Assembly: GCF_001017435.1 (NCBI RefSeq)
Contig: NZ_CP011371.1
Location: 3,534,001 to 3,598,000 of the forward strand
Direction of reading: 5' to 3'
Origin: Caldimonas brevitalea
Lineage (GTDB): Bacteria; Pseudomonadota; Gammaproteobacteria; Burkholderiales; Burkholderiaceae_C
Length of the DNA stretch: 64,000 nucleotides
Shown here: positions 10,201-18,135 of the stretch, piece by piece
Numbering within the stretch: position 1 is the first letter of the stretch
Layout of the letters: every line of letters starts with the position of its first letter
Notes under the pieces: generated by a model
Told to the model about the DNA's origin: nothing
The model's input: only the letters and a program-made list of their open reading frames with translations
The model's database searches: none
Translations under genes and position numbers: made by a program

Positions 10201-13200
10201 GCTTCTTCCGAACCACGCGGTCGTGCCCGTCGCGGACATACTCAATGACCCGGCGCAGCGGATCGACCGATCTGATCAGTTGACCTCGCTCGTTAAAGTA
10301 GGAGATGGTGACGATGCCGCCCGGCGCTGTTTCCCGGGTGCGCGGCGCCGCGAAGCCGTACGTGTACACCTTCCCTCGCGCATCCGTCTGGGTGTGGACG
10401 CGTCGCATCGCGTCGTATTGATTGATCAGGAAGGGAACGTCCGGGCTGCTGGGATTGAAGATGCGCTCCAGCAATCCTGGGAGACCGTATTCGTAGGTTT
10501 GCGTCTTCTGGTCGGCGTTCGTGAAGTTCCTCAAATTCCCGAAATCGTCAACGCCGTAGGTGACCGTACGTGTTCCGTCCGAGACGGATGTAAGGCGCGA
10601 ACCGCTGTAACCCAAGGTGAGCTTACGACCCAAGCTGTTGGCGACTTCTTGGAGCTTTCCGTCGACATACACGAACTTGGCTTGCACCCCGCTCGCATCG
10701 GTGTACGTCTTCAGGCGACCCTGTTCGAACAGCAGCTTGTCTTTGTGGAGCGTCTCGTATAGATACGTGCCGTCCGCATTCTTCACGAGGCGCGCCGAGC
10801 TGCCCGGAGGGGGGTTGTAGCTGCCGTCGGGCAACCTTACAAACACTTCGGCATTCAACCCCTGGCGCACCGTCACCGTATTGGAAGTCGCATGATCGCC
10901 GTACCAGCGATGCGTCAGCGTTGAAACGACAATCTTGTCCAACGGCCTGATCTCATCGAACATCAAATCGATCGACACCAGCGCCGCGACCAAGGCGGGC
11001 ACGGCATCCAGCGCCGAGTCCTCGCCCAAGGCCTGCAACCCGTCCGAGGCGACGGCCACATCGCTGATCAAGTTATGTGACCACCCAGGACCGAGCGGCC
11101 CCGTCTGTCGCCGACCACCGGAACTGAAAAGACGGCGGAACTCCAGGCTGCGAGGAAACGCGCCCTCCCCCACCTTCAGGTCATCGTTCACGAACAAGAA
11201 GTGCCCGTTGACCATGTCGATCGGGTCACCGTAGGACAACCCTCTCGTCTGGACCAGCGTGTTCGGATCGACAGTGCTCACCGCACTGTTGTTCACCGAC
11301 GTCAAGAGCGGCTGTGGCGTCGTTCCGAACCCACCGTGCAGGCCGCGTCCGACGTAGAAGTAGAACTGCGAACCGGCGCCATAGATGGCGTAGTAGCCGA
11401 GCCCGGTCCACGAATTCTCGGTCACGTTGCAGCGCGCAGGCAGGATCAATCGCCAGCCGGCATCGATCTTTTGCTGAAACTGCGCGGTGTATTCCGAGCA
11501 CCCGACCAGTTGCGGGGCGACCACGCTTGCGTAGTTGAACCCTTGCGCATCGAAGATGCGGTCGTTGTTTGCCGCGGCGATATCGACCAGCTTGACCGTC
11601 GACGCGGCACTCACGCCGTGCACCTGTTGCACCACGCTGGATTCCAGGATGCTCGACAGCATTCCCAATGCGAAGAACGCCGCTCTCGACGCGGCCCACT
11701 CGCCGTGCGTCGGCGTGATCATGATGCCCGGCAAGTCGATATAGGGCGTGCCCTCATGCCCCGCGACGCCGACGGTGTGCAGCATCAGCGTCCGGGTCCC
11801 GGCGAGCTGATCCACAAGCTGGCTGGCCTGCGCCACCTGCGCCGTCCAGATGGCCCCGAGCATGGAAAGGGACGAACCCACGATGCGCGGCGAGTTGTCC
11901 AGGTGCCCAGCGTTTTTGGCGGACGCCATCCTGTCACGATAGTGCTCGATGAGGCCCCGGCCCACCGGTCCCATCGCCTGCGTGATCACAAAACTGCCGC
12001 CTGCCTTGATGGACTGCGTGAAGGTCTGATCGGCGCCAGCAGTGGCGTGGGCGTGGTGTGTGATGCTGATCGTGAGATCGTTGAGAGTCCCCGGCGTGAG
12101 GGACGCTCCGGAGGCGACCAGCAGGTCGCCGACCCGCAGTTCCGGGGAGTAGCCGCTGGGTCCGTAGGTGATGAGCAGCGGTTGCCCCGTCAGGTCAGCC
12201 ATCCTGAACGTTTTGTCCATTCCCGCGTGCTGCACCCGAATGGTGGAGTAGTAGCGCTCGGGCACCTCCTCCGAAATACTCATCGCGCCGGGCACCTGAT
12301 AAGGGAGGTCCTTCTGGCGCAAGGCGACGCCGTACGACGGTACGACGACTTTGCCGCCCACCACGTCCCGAAGCGTAGCGCTGGGTTTGTTTGTCCGCAG
12401 GTAAGTGGAGAGGTTGTTCGCGTACTTCGTCAGGTTCGTGCGCACCGCGTTGCGGTTGATGCCCTGTACAAAGTCCTCCGTGATCGTGGCGCCGCTTCTG
12501 GCCGCATCCATGAAAGCGGTGGCGCTGTAGCCGGTTGCAGAACGAAGGTCGATCCCCGCCTTGATCTGATGGGTCTTCAGGCTGGGATCGAAGACGAACT
12601 GCTCGCCAGAAGGCAATGTCACGTTCAGCCATACGTGGCTGAACGTGATCCGGACCAAGGCGCCGTAGCCGCCAGGACAGGTGAGGTCCTGGGAGGCGAC
12701 TACATCGATAATCGGTACCTGGGCTCGCGCGAAGTAATCGACAACGCCGCACACGTCGGCTGTGTCCAGGTTCAGCCAGTCCTTGATCTGCTGAGCCGTC
12801 AGGGTGACGTCACCGAAAACGATGTGCGTCTGGTAGCCGCCGGGTATCGCCTGAAGCATCTTGCGCATCAGCTCCACCTGGTCGATCGCAGACCCCTGCT
12901 TCTCCAGCAGCGCGCCGGCAGCGCCCTTCACCACCCCCGCGCCATGGATGTACGCAATGTTGTTGCGAACATATTCATAGATCAGGTCGAGACTGCCGAG
13001 CGACGCCGCGATGGTCGCCACCTGCGTCGCCGGGTCCGCCACCGGATCTTCGACGCCGACGGCCATCGGACTCACCATCGTGGATCCGCTGCTGCTTGTC
13101 TTTAGAGCCGAGAGGTTCACGACGTTCTTCGCTCGCGGACGCGAGCGCATCGCCTTCTCGAAGTCCGCCCGCGTCACCGGTGCAGCGATGAACTGCTTGA

Positions 13201-13378
13201 CGCCTCCGATGGACTTGTCATGGTTCTGGTCGCCTGCGACCTTCAGCGACGGGTCCATCACCGCCGGCTTGCCCCCGAAGGTGACCTTCCCCTCGGCAAC
13301 CGCATGGGTCATGCAAACAGCAAGCAACCCGGGCAACAAGGCTTTGATGCGACGAAGAATCGCGTGTGAGACAGACAT
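7280..13378 (-). CDS. Rhs/YD-repeat protein with transglutaminase-like N-terminus and variable C-terminal toxin-like tip
   Basis: A 2032-residue protein. A signal peptide (ILRRIKALLPGLLAVCMTHAVA) is followed by a transglutaminase-like region at about 130-300 with His248 (HVWLNV) and Asp264 (VFDPS). The position where the catalytic Cys is expected (AIDQVEL, ~166) has none, so the domain may be structural. DUF6531-like and many YD repeats fill the middle. The Rhs core ends with GRFLQTDPIGY and NFLDPAG near 1843, and a 189-residue tip follows. The tip contains TLYRAVSR and GNKWFAESAEDAAAWG, which resemble the first two strands of ADP-ribosyltransferase-like toxins; this is a weak, by-eye similarity. 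ATG 13378 has GGAG at 7 nt and begins the signal peptide. Likely function: a secreted or surface YD shell delivering the tip, neutralised by the coupled downstream gene. Confidence 0.88.
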   Translation of the reverse strand: MSVSHAILRRIKALLPGLLAVCMTHAVAEGKVTFGGKPAVMDPSLKVAGDQNHDKSIGGVKQFIAAPVTRADFEKAMRSRPRAKNVVNLSALKTSSSGSTMVSPMAVGVEDPVADPATQVATIAASLGSLDLIYEYVRNNIAYIHGAGVVKGAAGALLEKQGSAIDQVELMRKMLQAIPGGYQTHIVFGDVTLTAQQIKDWLNLDTADVCGVVDYFARAQVPIIDVVASQDLTCPGGYGALVRITFSHVWLNVTLPSGEQFVFDPSLKTHQIKAGIDLRSATGYSATAFMDAARSGATITEDFVQGINRNAVRTNLTKYANNLSTYLRTNKPSATLRDVVGGKVVVPSYGVALRQKDLPYQVPGAMSISEEVPERYYSTIRVQHAGMDKTFRMADLTGQPLLITYGPSGYSPELRVGDLLVASGASLTPGTLNDLTISITHHAHATAGADQTFTQSIKAGGSFVITQAMGPVGRGLIEHYRDRMASAKNAGHLDNSPRIVGSSLSMLGAIWTAQVAQASQLVDQLAGTRTLMLHTVGVAGHEGTPYIDLPGIMITPTHGEWAASRAAFFALGMLSSILESSVVQQVHGVSAASTVKLVDIAAANNDRIFDAQGFNYASVVAPQLVGCSEYTAQFQQKIDAGWRLILPARCNVTENSWTGLGYYAIYGAGSQFYFYVGRGLHGGFGTTPQPLLTSVNNSAVSTVDPNTLVQTRGLSYGDPIDMVNGHFLFVNDDLKVGEGAFPRSLEFRRLFSSGGRRQTGPLGPGWSHNLISDVAVASDGLQALGEDSALDAVPALVAALVSIDLMFDEIRPLDKIVVSTLTHRWYGDHATSNTVTVRQGLNAEVFVRLPDGSYNPPPGSSARLVKNADGTYLYETLHKDKLLFEQGRLKTYTDASGVQAKFVYVDGKLQEVANSLGRKLTLGYSGSRLTSVSDGTRTVTYGVDDFGNLRNFTNADQKTQTYEYGLPGLLERIFNPSSPDVPFLINQYDAMRRVHTQTDARGKVYTYGFAAPRTRETAPGGIVTISYFNERGQLIRSVDPLRRVIEYVRDGHDRVVRKKLPQGNLIEYEYDDASCARAEKRCTHNVKVERRVAKPGTGLPAIVSSYTYESAFNKVHMATDPRAKVTTYTYTAQGQPHTITGPADVAGLRPYTEFGYTAYTATGFPTFYLPTSETKKINATESVVTSTSYDPANKYVPKTLVVDPGTGKLNLTTTYTYDAVGNRTRVDGPRSDVADVTVYGHDPERRVVKVTDALNKVTHSAYDADGRLVRTAAQYGTQWLVSCRTYTPSSKLLKVWGPALVALPTTCPAAAAPVKVTDYTYDDLDRPKRVIENLPVADGGNRITEMDYFIDGKVQNVRRAVGTGLAQIYSAHTYTANGLPATIKDAKNNLTTYEYDGHDRRVKVRYPHPTTASTSSTTDYEQFGYDANGNVTSQRKRSGETVTLVYDDLNRLIARNYPVVGDNLSFRYDLLGRRLEAKYANNAHMVTYGWDNAGRMTRTQSGSKALTYQYDAAGNRKRLTWPETDFYVTTDYDALNRPYEIKELNTTRLVHYAYDDLSRRTVVTLGNGTSTSYSYDARGQLAGVGHNLAGTAQDVTWAYARNQAQEIKSDTWSNDLYQWRGYSNGSRSYTPNGLNQYTTAAGVALAYDTKGNLTGDGVWTYAYDADNKLKSASKAGYSAGLNYDAEARLHRTVMAGVTTHLRYDGTDLVAEYADSGALLRRYVHAPGIDEPLVWYEGADTTNKTWLYTNSQGSVVASANSAGTSTAIYTYGPYGEPNATTGVRFRYTGQQLLGPLNLYYYKARFYAPALGRFLQTDPIGYQDNLNLYAYVGNDPVNFLDPAGMSSQQAAQLSCGVSCSSGGGYSVGRYMDWYNNQRGQNGVPVYNAPETGELAANALSLAAGASGLRAAATGLMSLARGGRQEATTLYRAVSRAELDSVATSGGFTPGPGSMGNKWFAESAEDAAAWGKKFYAFDKEPVFTLRVQVPDDVAQQMMRVPRLDGIGPARSADGALLRQINSRGTIDALNGNALP

Positions 13379-13514
13379 AGGAACTCCGTGCCGCAAGCCA
13401 TGAAACGCTGCGGACCTACGAGACACAAGACGCACGAAAACGTGCCCGGCCGATCAATGGATGGCCGAACAGACGCAGTCAGGAAGGGATTGAAGCGCGG
13501 TACCCCGCGCAGGG

Positions 13515-13778
13515 CTATGAAGCGCCGGCCGTCACCACGCTCGTGCGGTTCCCCGCTGCGTCGTAGGTGTAGGTGATCACCACGCCGTTGCTGTAGGTGA
13601 CCGTCTTGACTCTGCCCAGGGTGTCGTAGGTGTATGTCACCGAACCCGCTAGAGCCGGAGCCGCGACCATCAGTGCGGCGACTCCACCGACAAGGCATTG
13701 CCGCACTTGTCGCAGCAGCACAGCTGCCTTGCTCCCTCTACCCCTTGCGTTGCGCAAGGTGACCCATTTTGTTATCAC
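13515..13778 (-). CDS. Mini-Rhs protein A: signal peptide plus one YD-repeat pair
   Basis: 87 residues from GTG 13778, which has GGGAGAGAACAA just upstream. It has an N-terminal signal peptide (CLVGGVAALMVAAPALAG). The mature part of ~40 residues is just two YD motifs (SVTYTYDTLGRVKTV and ITYTYDAAGNRTSVV) and ends in GAS. It is the same length as, and strongly similar to, the protein at 14702-14965, and it shares promoter, ribosome site and a hairpin with it. A single YD pair cannot form the usual Rhs shell. Function unknown; it may be a secreted decoy, a subunit or a remnant. It lies 136 bp before the large Rhs gene. Confidence 0.72.
   Translation of the reverse strand: MITKWVTLRNARGRGSKAAVLLRQVRQCLVGGVAALMVAAPALAGSVTYTYDTLGRVKTVTYSNGVVITYTYDAAGNRTSVVTAGAS
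13743..13759 (-). repeat. Hairpin CCTTGCG-N3-CGCAAGG inside mini-Rhs gene A
   Basis: A perfect 7-bp inverted repeat with a 3-nt loop, located about 19 nt inside the coding region and translated as part of TLRNAR. The same hairpin with a different loop occurs at the same place in the twin gene (14933-14949). Confidence 0.75.
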
Positions 13779-13871
13779 TTGTTCTCTCCCAGAGGTGGGT
13801 GGACGGTCATTGCAATCCACCCGCTTGATCTCAAGTTCGCTTGGTCTGCTCGCCGCGAACGTTGACGCGCC

Positions 13872-13900
13872 ATTGTTAGAAGTGTTCCATGCGCTGTCAA
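13872..13900 (-). promoter_or_regulatory. Promoter of mini-Rhs gene A
   Basis: On the minus strand, -35 TTGACA (13900-13895) and -10 AACAAT (13877-13872) are separated by 17 bp. The sequence just upstream (AATCTTG) and the -35 are also present before the twin gene. Confidence 0.6.
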
Positions 13901-14003
13901 CAAGATTCCCGTTGCAAACGGTGTAACCGACATCAGACCTCTGCCTCCCGCACGTCGCGGGGAGGTGCCGGCACATCAGCTGTTTGGCGTCCCGCTGTCC
14001 GTC

Positions 14004-14096
14004 TCAGCGAGTACGCGAGCCGGGCATCCTTACGAGCTCGAGAACAACCGCGTCCACTTCCTCCGGCTTGAAGGCGAACACGGTCAGCCGGCCCAT
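14004..14096 (-). CDS. Possible 30-residue small protein
   Basis: A short frame starting ATGGGCCGG, 9 bp after the stop of the 135-aa gene on the same strand (product begins MGRLTVFAFKPEEVD). The amphipathic start and close spacing suggest it could be the end of a small operon. No clear ribosome site and no known family. Listed as tentative. Confidence 0.25.
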   Translation of the reverse strand: MGRLTVFAFKPEEVDAVVLELVRMPGSRTR

Positions 14097-14105
14097 GACG
14101 GCCTC

Positions 14106-14513
14106 TCACGAAAGCCGGGCGGCAGCCATCCGAATCTCTCCTTCTGCCTCGGCCAGGAAGCGCCTCACTGCAGCAACCCAGTCGGCGGCCCAGTGTTCCA
14201 AGGGCGATTCGGCGATCTGCGCAGGGCCCGTAGCGCCGGGCCCCTCCGCAACCACCGCACCGTCGTCGGTGCAAATATCCGACGACGCTGACCACCCGTC
14301 TCCCGTCGCTTGAACATCAACGACGACTGCCAACTCGTCGCCAGTCGGCGACCGCCGTACAGCCAAATATGCACGAACTGGAAACGCGTCGTTTGACGTG
14401 CACGCGACCTCGCATGCCAGGGTGGAATCGAACTTTTCAATCTCGGCCGCGACGGCGGCCAAGATGACGTGCAGATCGCGCCACAGCCTGTCGGCGCCGA
14501 CAGTCAGTTTCAC
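14106..14513 (-). CDS. Unknown soluble protein between the two mini-Rhs genes
   Basis: 135 residues from GTG 14513, preceded by GAGGG at ~6 nt. No signal peptide or membrane segment. It is acidic, with alternating beta-rich and helical stretches and a final amphipathic helix (HWAADWVAAVRRFLAEAE). Family not recognised. Its size, composition and place in a YD/Rhs block fit an immunity or adaptor protein, but that is inference from context. Confidence 0.6.
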   Translation of the reverse strand: MKLTVGADRLWRDLHVILAAVAAEIEKFDSTLACEVACTSNDAFPVRAYLAVRRSPTGDELAVVVDVQATGDGWSASSDICTDDGAVVAEGPGATGPAQIAESPLEHWAADWVAAVRRFLAEAEGEIRMAAARLS

Positions 14514-14701
14514 GTCGCCCTCACTTCATGACCGTACCCGCCAACGCATCGGATAACAATTCCGAGGCCCGTTGTCATGCCTGTTTCCCTTGTTGGCCTG
14601 TTGACCTTGAGCGGTGAGACGCTCTTCACCTACCAAATCTGCGTCACGTGGCGTCAGTGGCGATCTTCTGTAAGGTGAGGCCGCGTTTGCGGCCAGGCGT
14701 A

Positions 14702-14965
14702 CTACGAAGCCCCGGTGGTCACCACGGCCGTGCGGTTGCCCGCTGCGTCGTAGGTGTAGGTGATCAAGGCACCGGTGCTGTACTGAACCGTCTTGACGCG
14801 CCCAAGCGCGTCATAGGTGTAGGTGACCGAGCCCGCGACGGAAGGCGCTGCGCTGAAGACGGCGGCGCATGCCAGGACCCATGCAGGTGCTGCAGCCGTG
14901 AGGAAACGCCGAGGCCGGCGCTCTCCCTCATACCTTGCGTCACGCAAGGTTCGCGTTGTTCTCAT
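14702..14965 (-). CDS. Mini-Rhs protein B: signal peptide plus one YD-repeat pair
   Basis: 87 residues from ATG 14965, preceded by GGGGAGAGAACA. The N-terminus is basic (MRTTRTLRDAR), then a signal peptide ending SAAPSVAG and a ~40-residue mature part with two YD motifs (SVTYTYDALGRVKTV and ITYTYDAAGNRTAVV). It is the paralogue of the protein at 13515-13778: the mature parts differ at only a few positions, while the signal peptides differ widely. Longer frames upstream lack a ribosome site. Transcribed divergently from gspE. Confidence 0.72.
   Translation of the reverse strand: MRTTRTLRDARYEGERRPRRFLTAAAPAWVLACAAVFSAAPSVAGSVTYTYDALGRVKTVQYSTGALITYTYDAAGNRTAVVTTGAS
14933..14949 (-). repeat. 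Hairpin CCTTGCG-N3-CGCAAGG inside mini-Rhs gene B
   Basis: Identical arms to the hairpin in gene A, with loop TCA instead of TTG, again just downstream of the start codon. Conservation in two paralogues whose flanking codons differ suggests a role at RNA or DNA level. Confidence 0.75.
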
Positions 14966-15064
14966 TGTTCTCTCCCCTGTTTGAATGGGCCGCTGTTGCA
15001 GGCCCACATATCGCCGGGAAGTTCGCATAGACTGCTCGGCGCGAACCGTCAGGCAATGTGAGTG

Positions 15065-15094
15065 ATTGTCCTGATCACTCATCTCAGCTGTCAA
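15065..15094 (-). promoter_or_regulatory. Promoter of mini-Rhs gene B
   Basis: Minus strand -35 TTGACA (15094-15089) and -10 GACAAT (15070-15065), 18 bp apart. It is preceded by AATCTTG as in the twin promoter. It lies about 60 bp from the gspE start, so the two transcripts diverge here. Confidence 0.55.
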
Positions 15095-15151
15095 CAAGAT
15101 TTCGGCCGCGCAACACATGCGACTCTTTTGTGACGGCACCCGCCATCGACC

Positions 15152-16918
15152 ATGCGCTTGAGTTCCCTTGCCTCATCAGAACAGCCGCACCGCACCGACC
15201 GGGCATCGGCTGACCTGTCGGCGCTGGTCGACGAGGATCCCCAGGCCGCACTCGCGCAAGCGTTGTTGGAGCAGGGGCTGCTGACGGCCGAAGGCATCGA
15301 GCGCACCTTGCATGCGTCGCGCGCCAGCGGCACACCGTTGTCTTCCGTGGCCACCCGTTTGGGCCTGGTCACCGAGCGGGAGATGGCGCGCGCGTTCTCC
15401 GCACTGCTCGAGATCCCGCTCGTCACGCGTGCGGAGTTCCCAGCCACGTTGCCCCATCTGGGCGGCCTCAACCCGCATTACCTGCGCACCAAACGCATCC
15501 TGCCGGTCAACCTGCGCGAGGGCCGCCTGGACCTCGCGATGGCGAACCCGATGGACACCGCCGCGGTGGCCGGGGTCGCCTATGCCGCCGGGTGCCCGGT
15601 GCGGCCCCTGGCGGCGCTCGAGTCGGACATCGAGGACTACTTCGAGCGCCAAGACGAGCGCCATGCCGTGCGCCACGATGCATCGGAAGCGGGTTCTGCA
15701 ACCGCCCGCACCAGCGACGACATCGACCGGCTGTCCGACCTCGCCTCGGACGCGCCGGTGATCCGGCTGGTGCAGCGTCTGTTGGGCGCCGCCATCGACG
15801 CCGGCGCCTCCGACGTGCACCTGGAACCCGGCCCCGACGCACTCTCGGTGCGATACCGCATCGACGGCCTGCTGCACGAAACCGAGGTGCTGTCCGGTCG
15901 CTTGGCCGAGCCCGTGGTGTCGCGCGTGAAGCTGATGGCGAGGCTCGACATCGCGGACAAGCGCGTGCCCCAGGACGGCCGCATCCGCTTTGCCTCTCGC
16001 GGGCGCAGTCTCGACATGCGGGTGGCCACCTTCCCCACCCTGCACGGCGAAGCGGTCGTGCTGCGGCTGCTGGGCCAGCAGACCGTCGCGTTGCAGCTCG
16101 AAGCCCTGGGACTGTCTCGGAGCGGGCTGCAAACGCTGCGCGAAGCGCTGCGGCGGCCGCACGGCATCGTGCTGATCACCGGCCCCACGGGCAGCGGCAA
16201 GACCACCACCTTGTATGCCGCACTCAACGAGATCCGCCGTCCCGAGTTGAAGATCGTCACGGTCGAAGATCCGATCGAGTACACCTTGCCGGGGGTTTCG
16301 CAGCTCCAGGTCAAGGCGGAGATCGGTCTGACCTATGCCTCGGCGTTGCGCTCGGTGCTGCGCAACGATCCCGACGTCATCATGATCGGCGAGATCCGCG
16401 ATCGCGAAACCGCCGACATCGCGGTGCGCGCAGCGCTGACCGGGCATCTCGTGTTGGCGACCCTGCACACCAACACCGCGGCCGGCGCGGTGACCCGTCT
16501 GCTGGACCTGGGCGTCGAAGACTATCTGCTCGCGTCGACGCTGGTGCTGTCGGCGGCCCAGCGCCTGGTGCGCCGTCTGTGCGCCCACTGCAAACTGTGG
16601 ACCGATGCCGATGACTCGGCGGCGCGGATGCTGGCCTGCGTGGCCCAGGGCGCGGACGCGCCCAGGCTGGCCCAGGCCCGGGGCTGTCCGCACTGCCTCG
16701 GCCGCGGCTACTCAGGCCGGCTGCCCCTGTTCGAGGCCTTGCCGCTGGGCGCAGCAGAACGCGACCTGATCCGCACCAGCCGCTCGGAGGAAGCCCTGCG
16801 GGCCAGCGCGGCGCGCCACGGTTCGGACAGTTTGTGGCGCCACGGCTTGCAACAGGTCCAGGCCGGCGAGACGACCCTCGACGAGGTCCTGTCGGTCGTA
16901 GAGGAGCGCGGGAGATGA
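15152..16918 (+). CDS. gspE: Type II secretion ATPase GspE
   Basis: A 588-residue cytoplasmic hexameric ATPase that powers pseudopilus assembly. N-terminal GspE/PilB domain (~30-165). The ATPase core has Walker A GPTGSGKT (344-351), an aspartate box (VEDPIEY ~371-377), Walker B with VIMIGEIRD (~409-417) and a His box (ATLHTNT). A tetracysteine zinc motif CxxC...CxxC is seen in LCAHCKLW and CPHCLGRG. First gene of the gsp operon; its stop overlaps the gspF start (ATGA). The ribosome site before ATG 15152 is poor. PilB is the alternative, but the neighbouring pseudopilin genes settle it as T2SS. Confidence 0.95.
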   Translation: MRLSSLASSEQPHRTDRASADLSALVDEDPQAALAQALLEQGLLTAEGIERTLHASRASGTPLSSVATRLGLVTEREMARAFSALLEIPLVTRAEFPATLPHLGGLNPHYLRTKRILPVNLREGRLDLAMANPMDTAAVAGVAYAAGCPVRPLAALESDIEDYFERQDERHAVRHDASEAGSATARTSDDIDRLSDLASDAPVIRLVQRLLGAAIDAGASDVHLEPGPDALSVRYRIDGLLHETEVLSGRLAEPVVSRVKLMARLDIADKRVPQDGRIRFASRGRSLDMRVATFPTLHGEAVVLRLLGQQTVALQLEALGLSRSGLQTLREALRRPHGIVLITGPTGSGKTTTLYAALNEIRRPELKIVTVEDPIEYTLPGVSQLQVKAEIGLTYASALRSVLRNDPDVIMIGEIRDRETADIAVRAALTGHLVLATLHTNTAAGAVTRLLDLGVEDYLLASTLVLSAAQRLVRRLCAHCKLWTDADDSAARMLACVAQGADAPRLAQARGCPHCLGRGYSGRLPLFEALPLGAAERDLIRTSRSEEALRASAARHGSDSLWRHGLQQVQAGETTLDEVLSVVEERGR

Positions 16919-18135
16919 CACGCTACGCCGTGAAGGCCGTGAGTGCGAGCGGCGAGGCGCGCCACCTCTACAAGGAGGCCGCCTGCGAAAACGAGGCCGC
17001 GCTGGCGACGCTGCACGACGGTCTCACGCCCGTCTCGATCTCCCCTGCCGGCCAGGGCTGGATGCAGCGGCTCGGACAACCGGTGGTGCTGCGCGGACGC
17101 ATGCGGCTGCCGGACATCGCGTTGTTCTGCGAGCAGATGGGCGTGATGGCCGCGTCCGGACTGACGGTCGAGGAGTCGCTCACGGTGTTGTCGCGCCAGA
17201 GTCAGGACCGCCCGGCTGCCGGGCTCGCCCGCCGACTGCTGCCGCGCATCCAGGCCGGCATGCCGCTGTCGGATGCCTTGCAACCCGAACCACACCTGCC
17301 CGCCTATCTGCCATCCATGGTGCGCGCAGCAGAAACCGGCGGACGTGTGGGCGACGGCTTTGCCGAAGCCGGGAAGTATCTGGCGCGCCAGTCCGCCACG
17401 CGCAGCACGCTGGTCAACGCCCTGACCTATCCCGCCGTCGTCATGGGCACCGTGCTGGTCGCCATGGTCTTGGTCCTGACGGTGGTCGTGCCCGGCTTCG
17501 AGCCGATCTTCGCCGGCGAAGAGCACCGCCTTCCGGCATTGACGCGGGCCGTCCTGTGGCTGTCGGCCGTCGTGACACAGCATGGCGTCGGTGTCAGCCT
17601 GCTGCTGCTGGCCTGGGTCCTGGTCCCGGCCCTGCTGCTGCGCCGCAGTTCCCGATGGCGCAAGCGTATCGTCGGTACTGCCGCCCGCCTTCGCCCAGTG
17701 CGCCTGGCCCGACAACTCGACGTCGCGCGCGTGCTGGGCGTCCTCGGACTGCTGCTGCGCGGCGGGGTCGAAGTGTCTGAGGCGGTTGCGTTGTCGGCCC
17801 CGGCCGCGGCGTCGGGCGCCCTACGCGACAGTCTCGCCGCCTGCTCACGCCGGCTGCGCGAAGGCGCGTCGATCTCCGCAGCCCTGCGCGCCGTCGTCGC
17901 GATTCCGGAGGAGACGCGCGCGCTGATCGAAGTCGGCGAGCACACGGGCGAGCTTGGCGCCACCACCATGCGAGCAGCCCAGTTGCTCGAGGCCGACACC
18001 TCACAACAGATCGAGCGGCTGGTGGCACTCGCCAACCCGCTCGCGATCGCCCTGCTCGGGCTGGTCGTCGGCCTGCTGGTCGGCGGCGTCATGCTCGGCA
18101 TCCTCAGCATCAACCAGCTGGCACTCCGCCCTTGA
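16915..18135 (+). CDS. gspF: Type II secretion inner-membrane platform protein GspF
   Basis: 406 residues with two tandem GspF domains (~65-190 and ~270-395), separated by a membrane segment (VVMGTVLVAMVLVLTVVVPGF), and a hydrophobic C-terminus (IALLGLVVGLLVGGVMLGIL). It forms the inner-membrane platform that works with GspE, L and M. The ATG overlaps the gspE stop, which fixes the start. Family-typical length. Confidence 0.95.
   Translation: MTRYAVKAVSASGEARHLYKEAACENEAALATLHDGLTPVSISPAGQGWMQRLGQPVVLRGRMRLPDIALFCEQMGVMAASGLTVEESLTVLSRQSQDRPAAGLARRLLPRIQAGMPLSDALQPEPHLPAYLPSMVRAAETGGRVGDGFAEAGKYLARQSATRSTLVNALTYPAVVMGTVLVAMVLVLTVVVPGFEPIFAGEEHRLPALTRAVLWLSAVVTQHGVGVSLLLLAWVLVPALLLRRSSRWRKRIVGTAARLRPVRLARQLDVARVLGVLGLLLRGGVEVSEAVALSAPAAASGALRDSLAACSRRLREGASISAALRAVVAIPEETRALIEVGEHTGELGATTMRAAQLLEADTSQQIERLVALANPLAIALLGLVVGLLVGGVMLGILSINQLALRP

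Noticed and set aside
7937..10762. Long plus-strand open frame (941 codons) opposite the Rhs gene, with similar long frames at 11201-13105 and 15176-16693
   Set aside because: High GC keeps antisense frames open. The predicted products are low-complexity Arg/Val/Gly/His strings with no domains, and the opposite strand carries clear genes.
13933..14295. 120-codon minus-strand frame overlapping the unknown gene at 14106-14513
   Set aside because: Arg/Gly/Cys-rich composition typical of an out-of-frame reading; the overlapping frame has a ribosome site and balanced composition.
14679..14694. Hairpin GGCCGC/GCGGCC after mini-Rhs gene B as a terminator
   Set aside because: The stem is short and no T tract follows on the minus strand.
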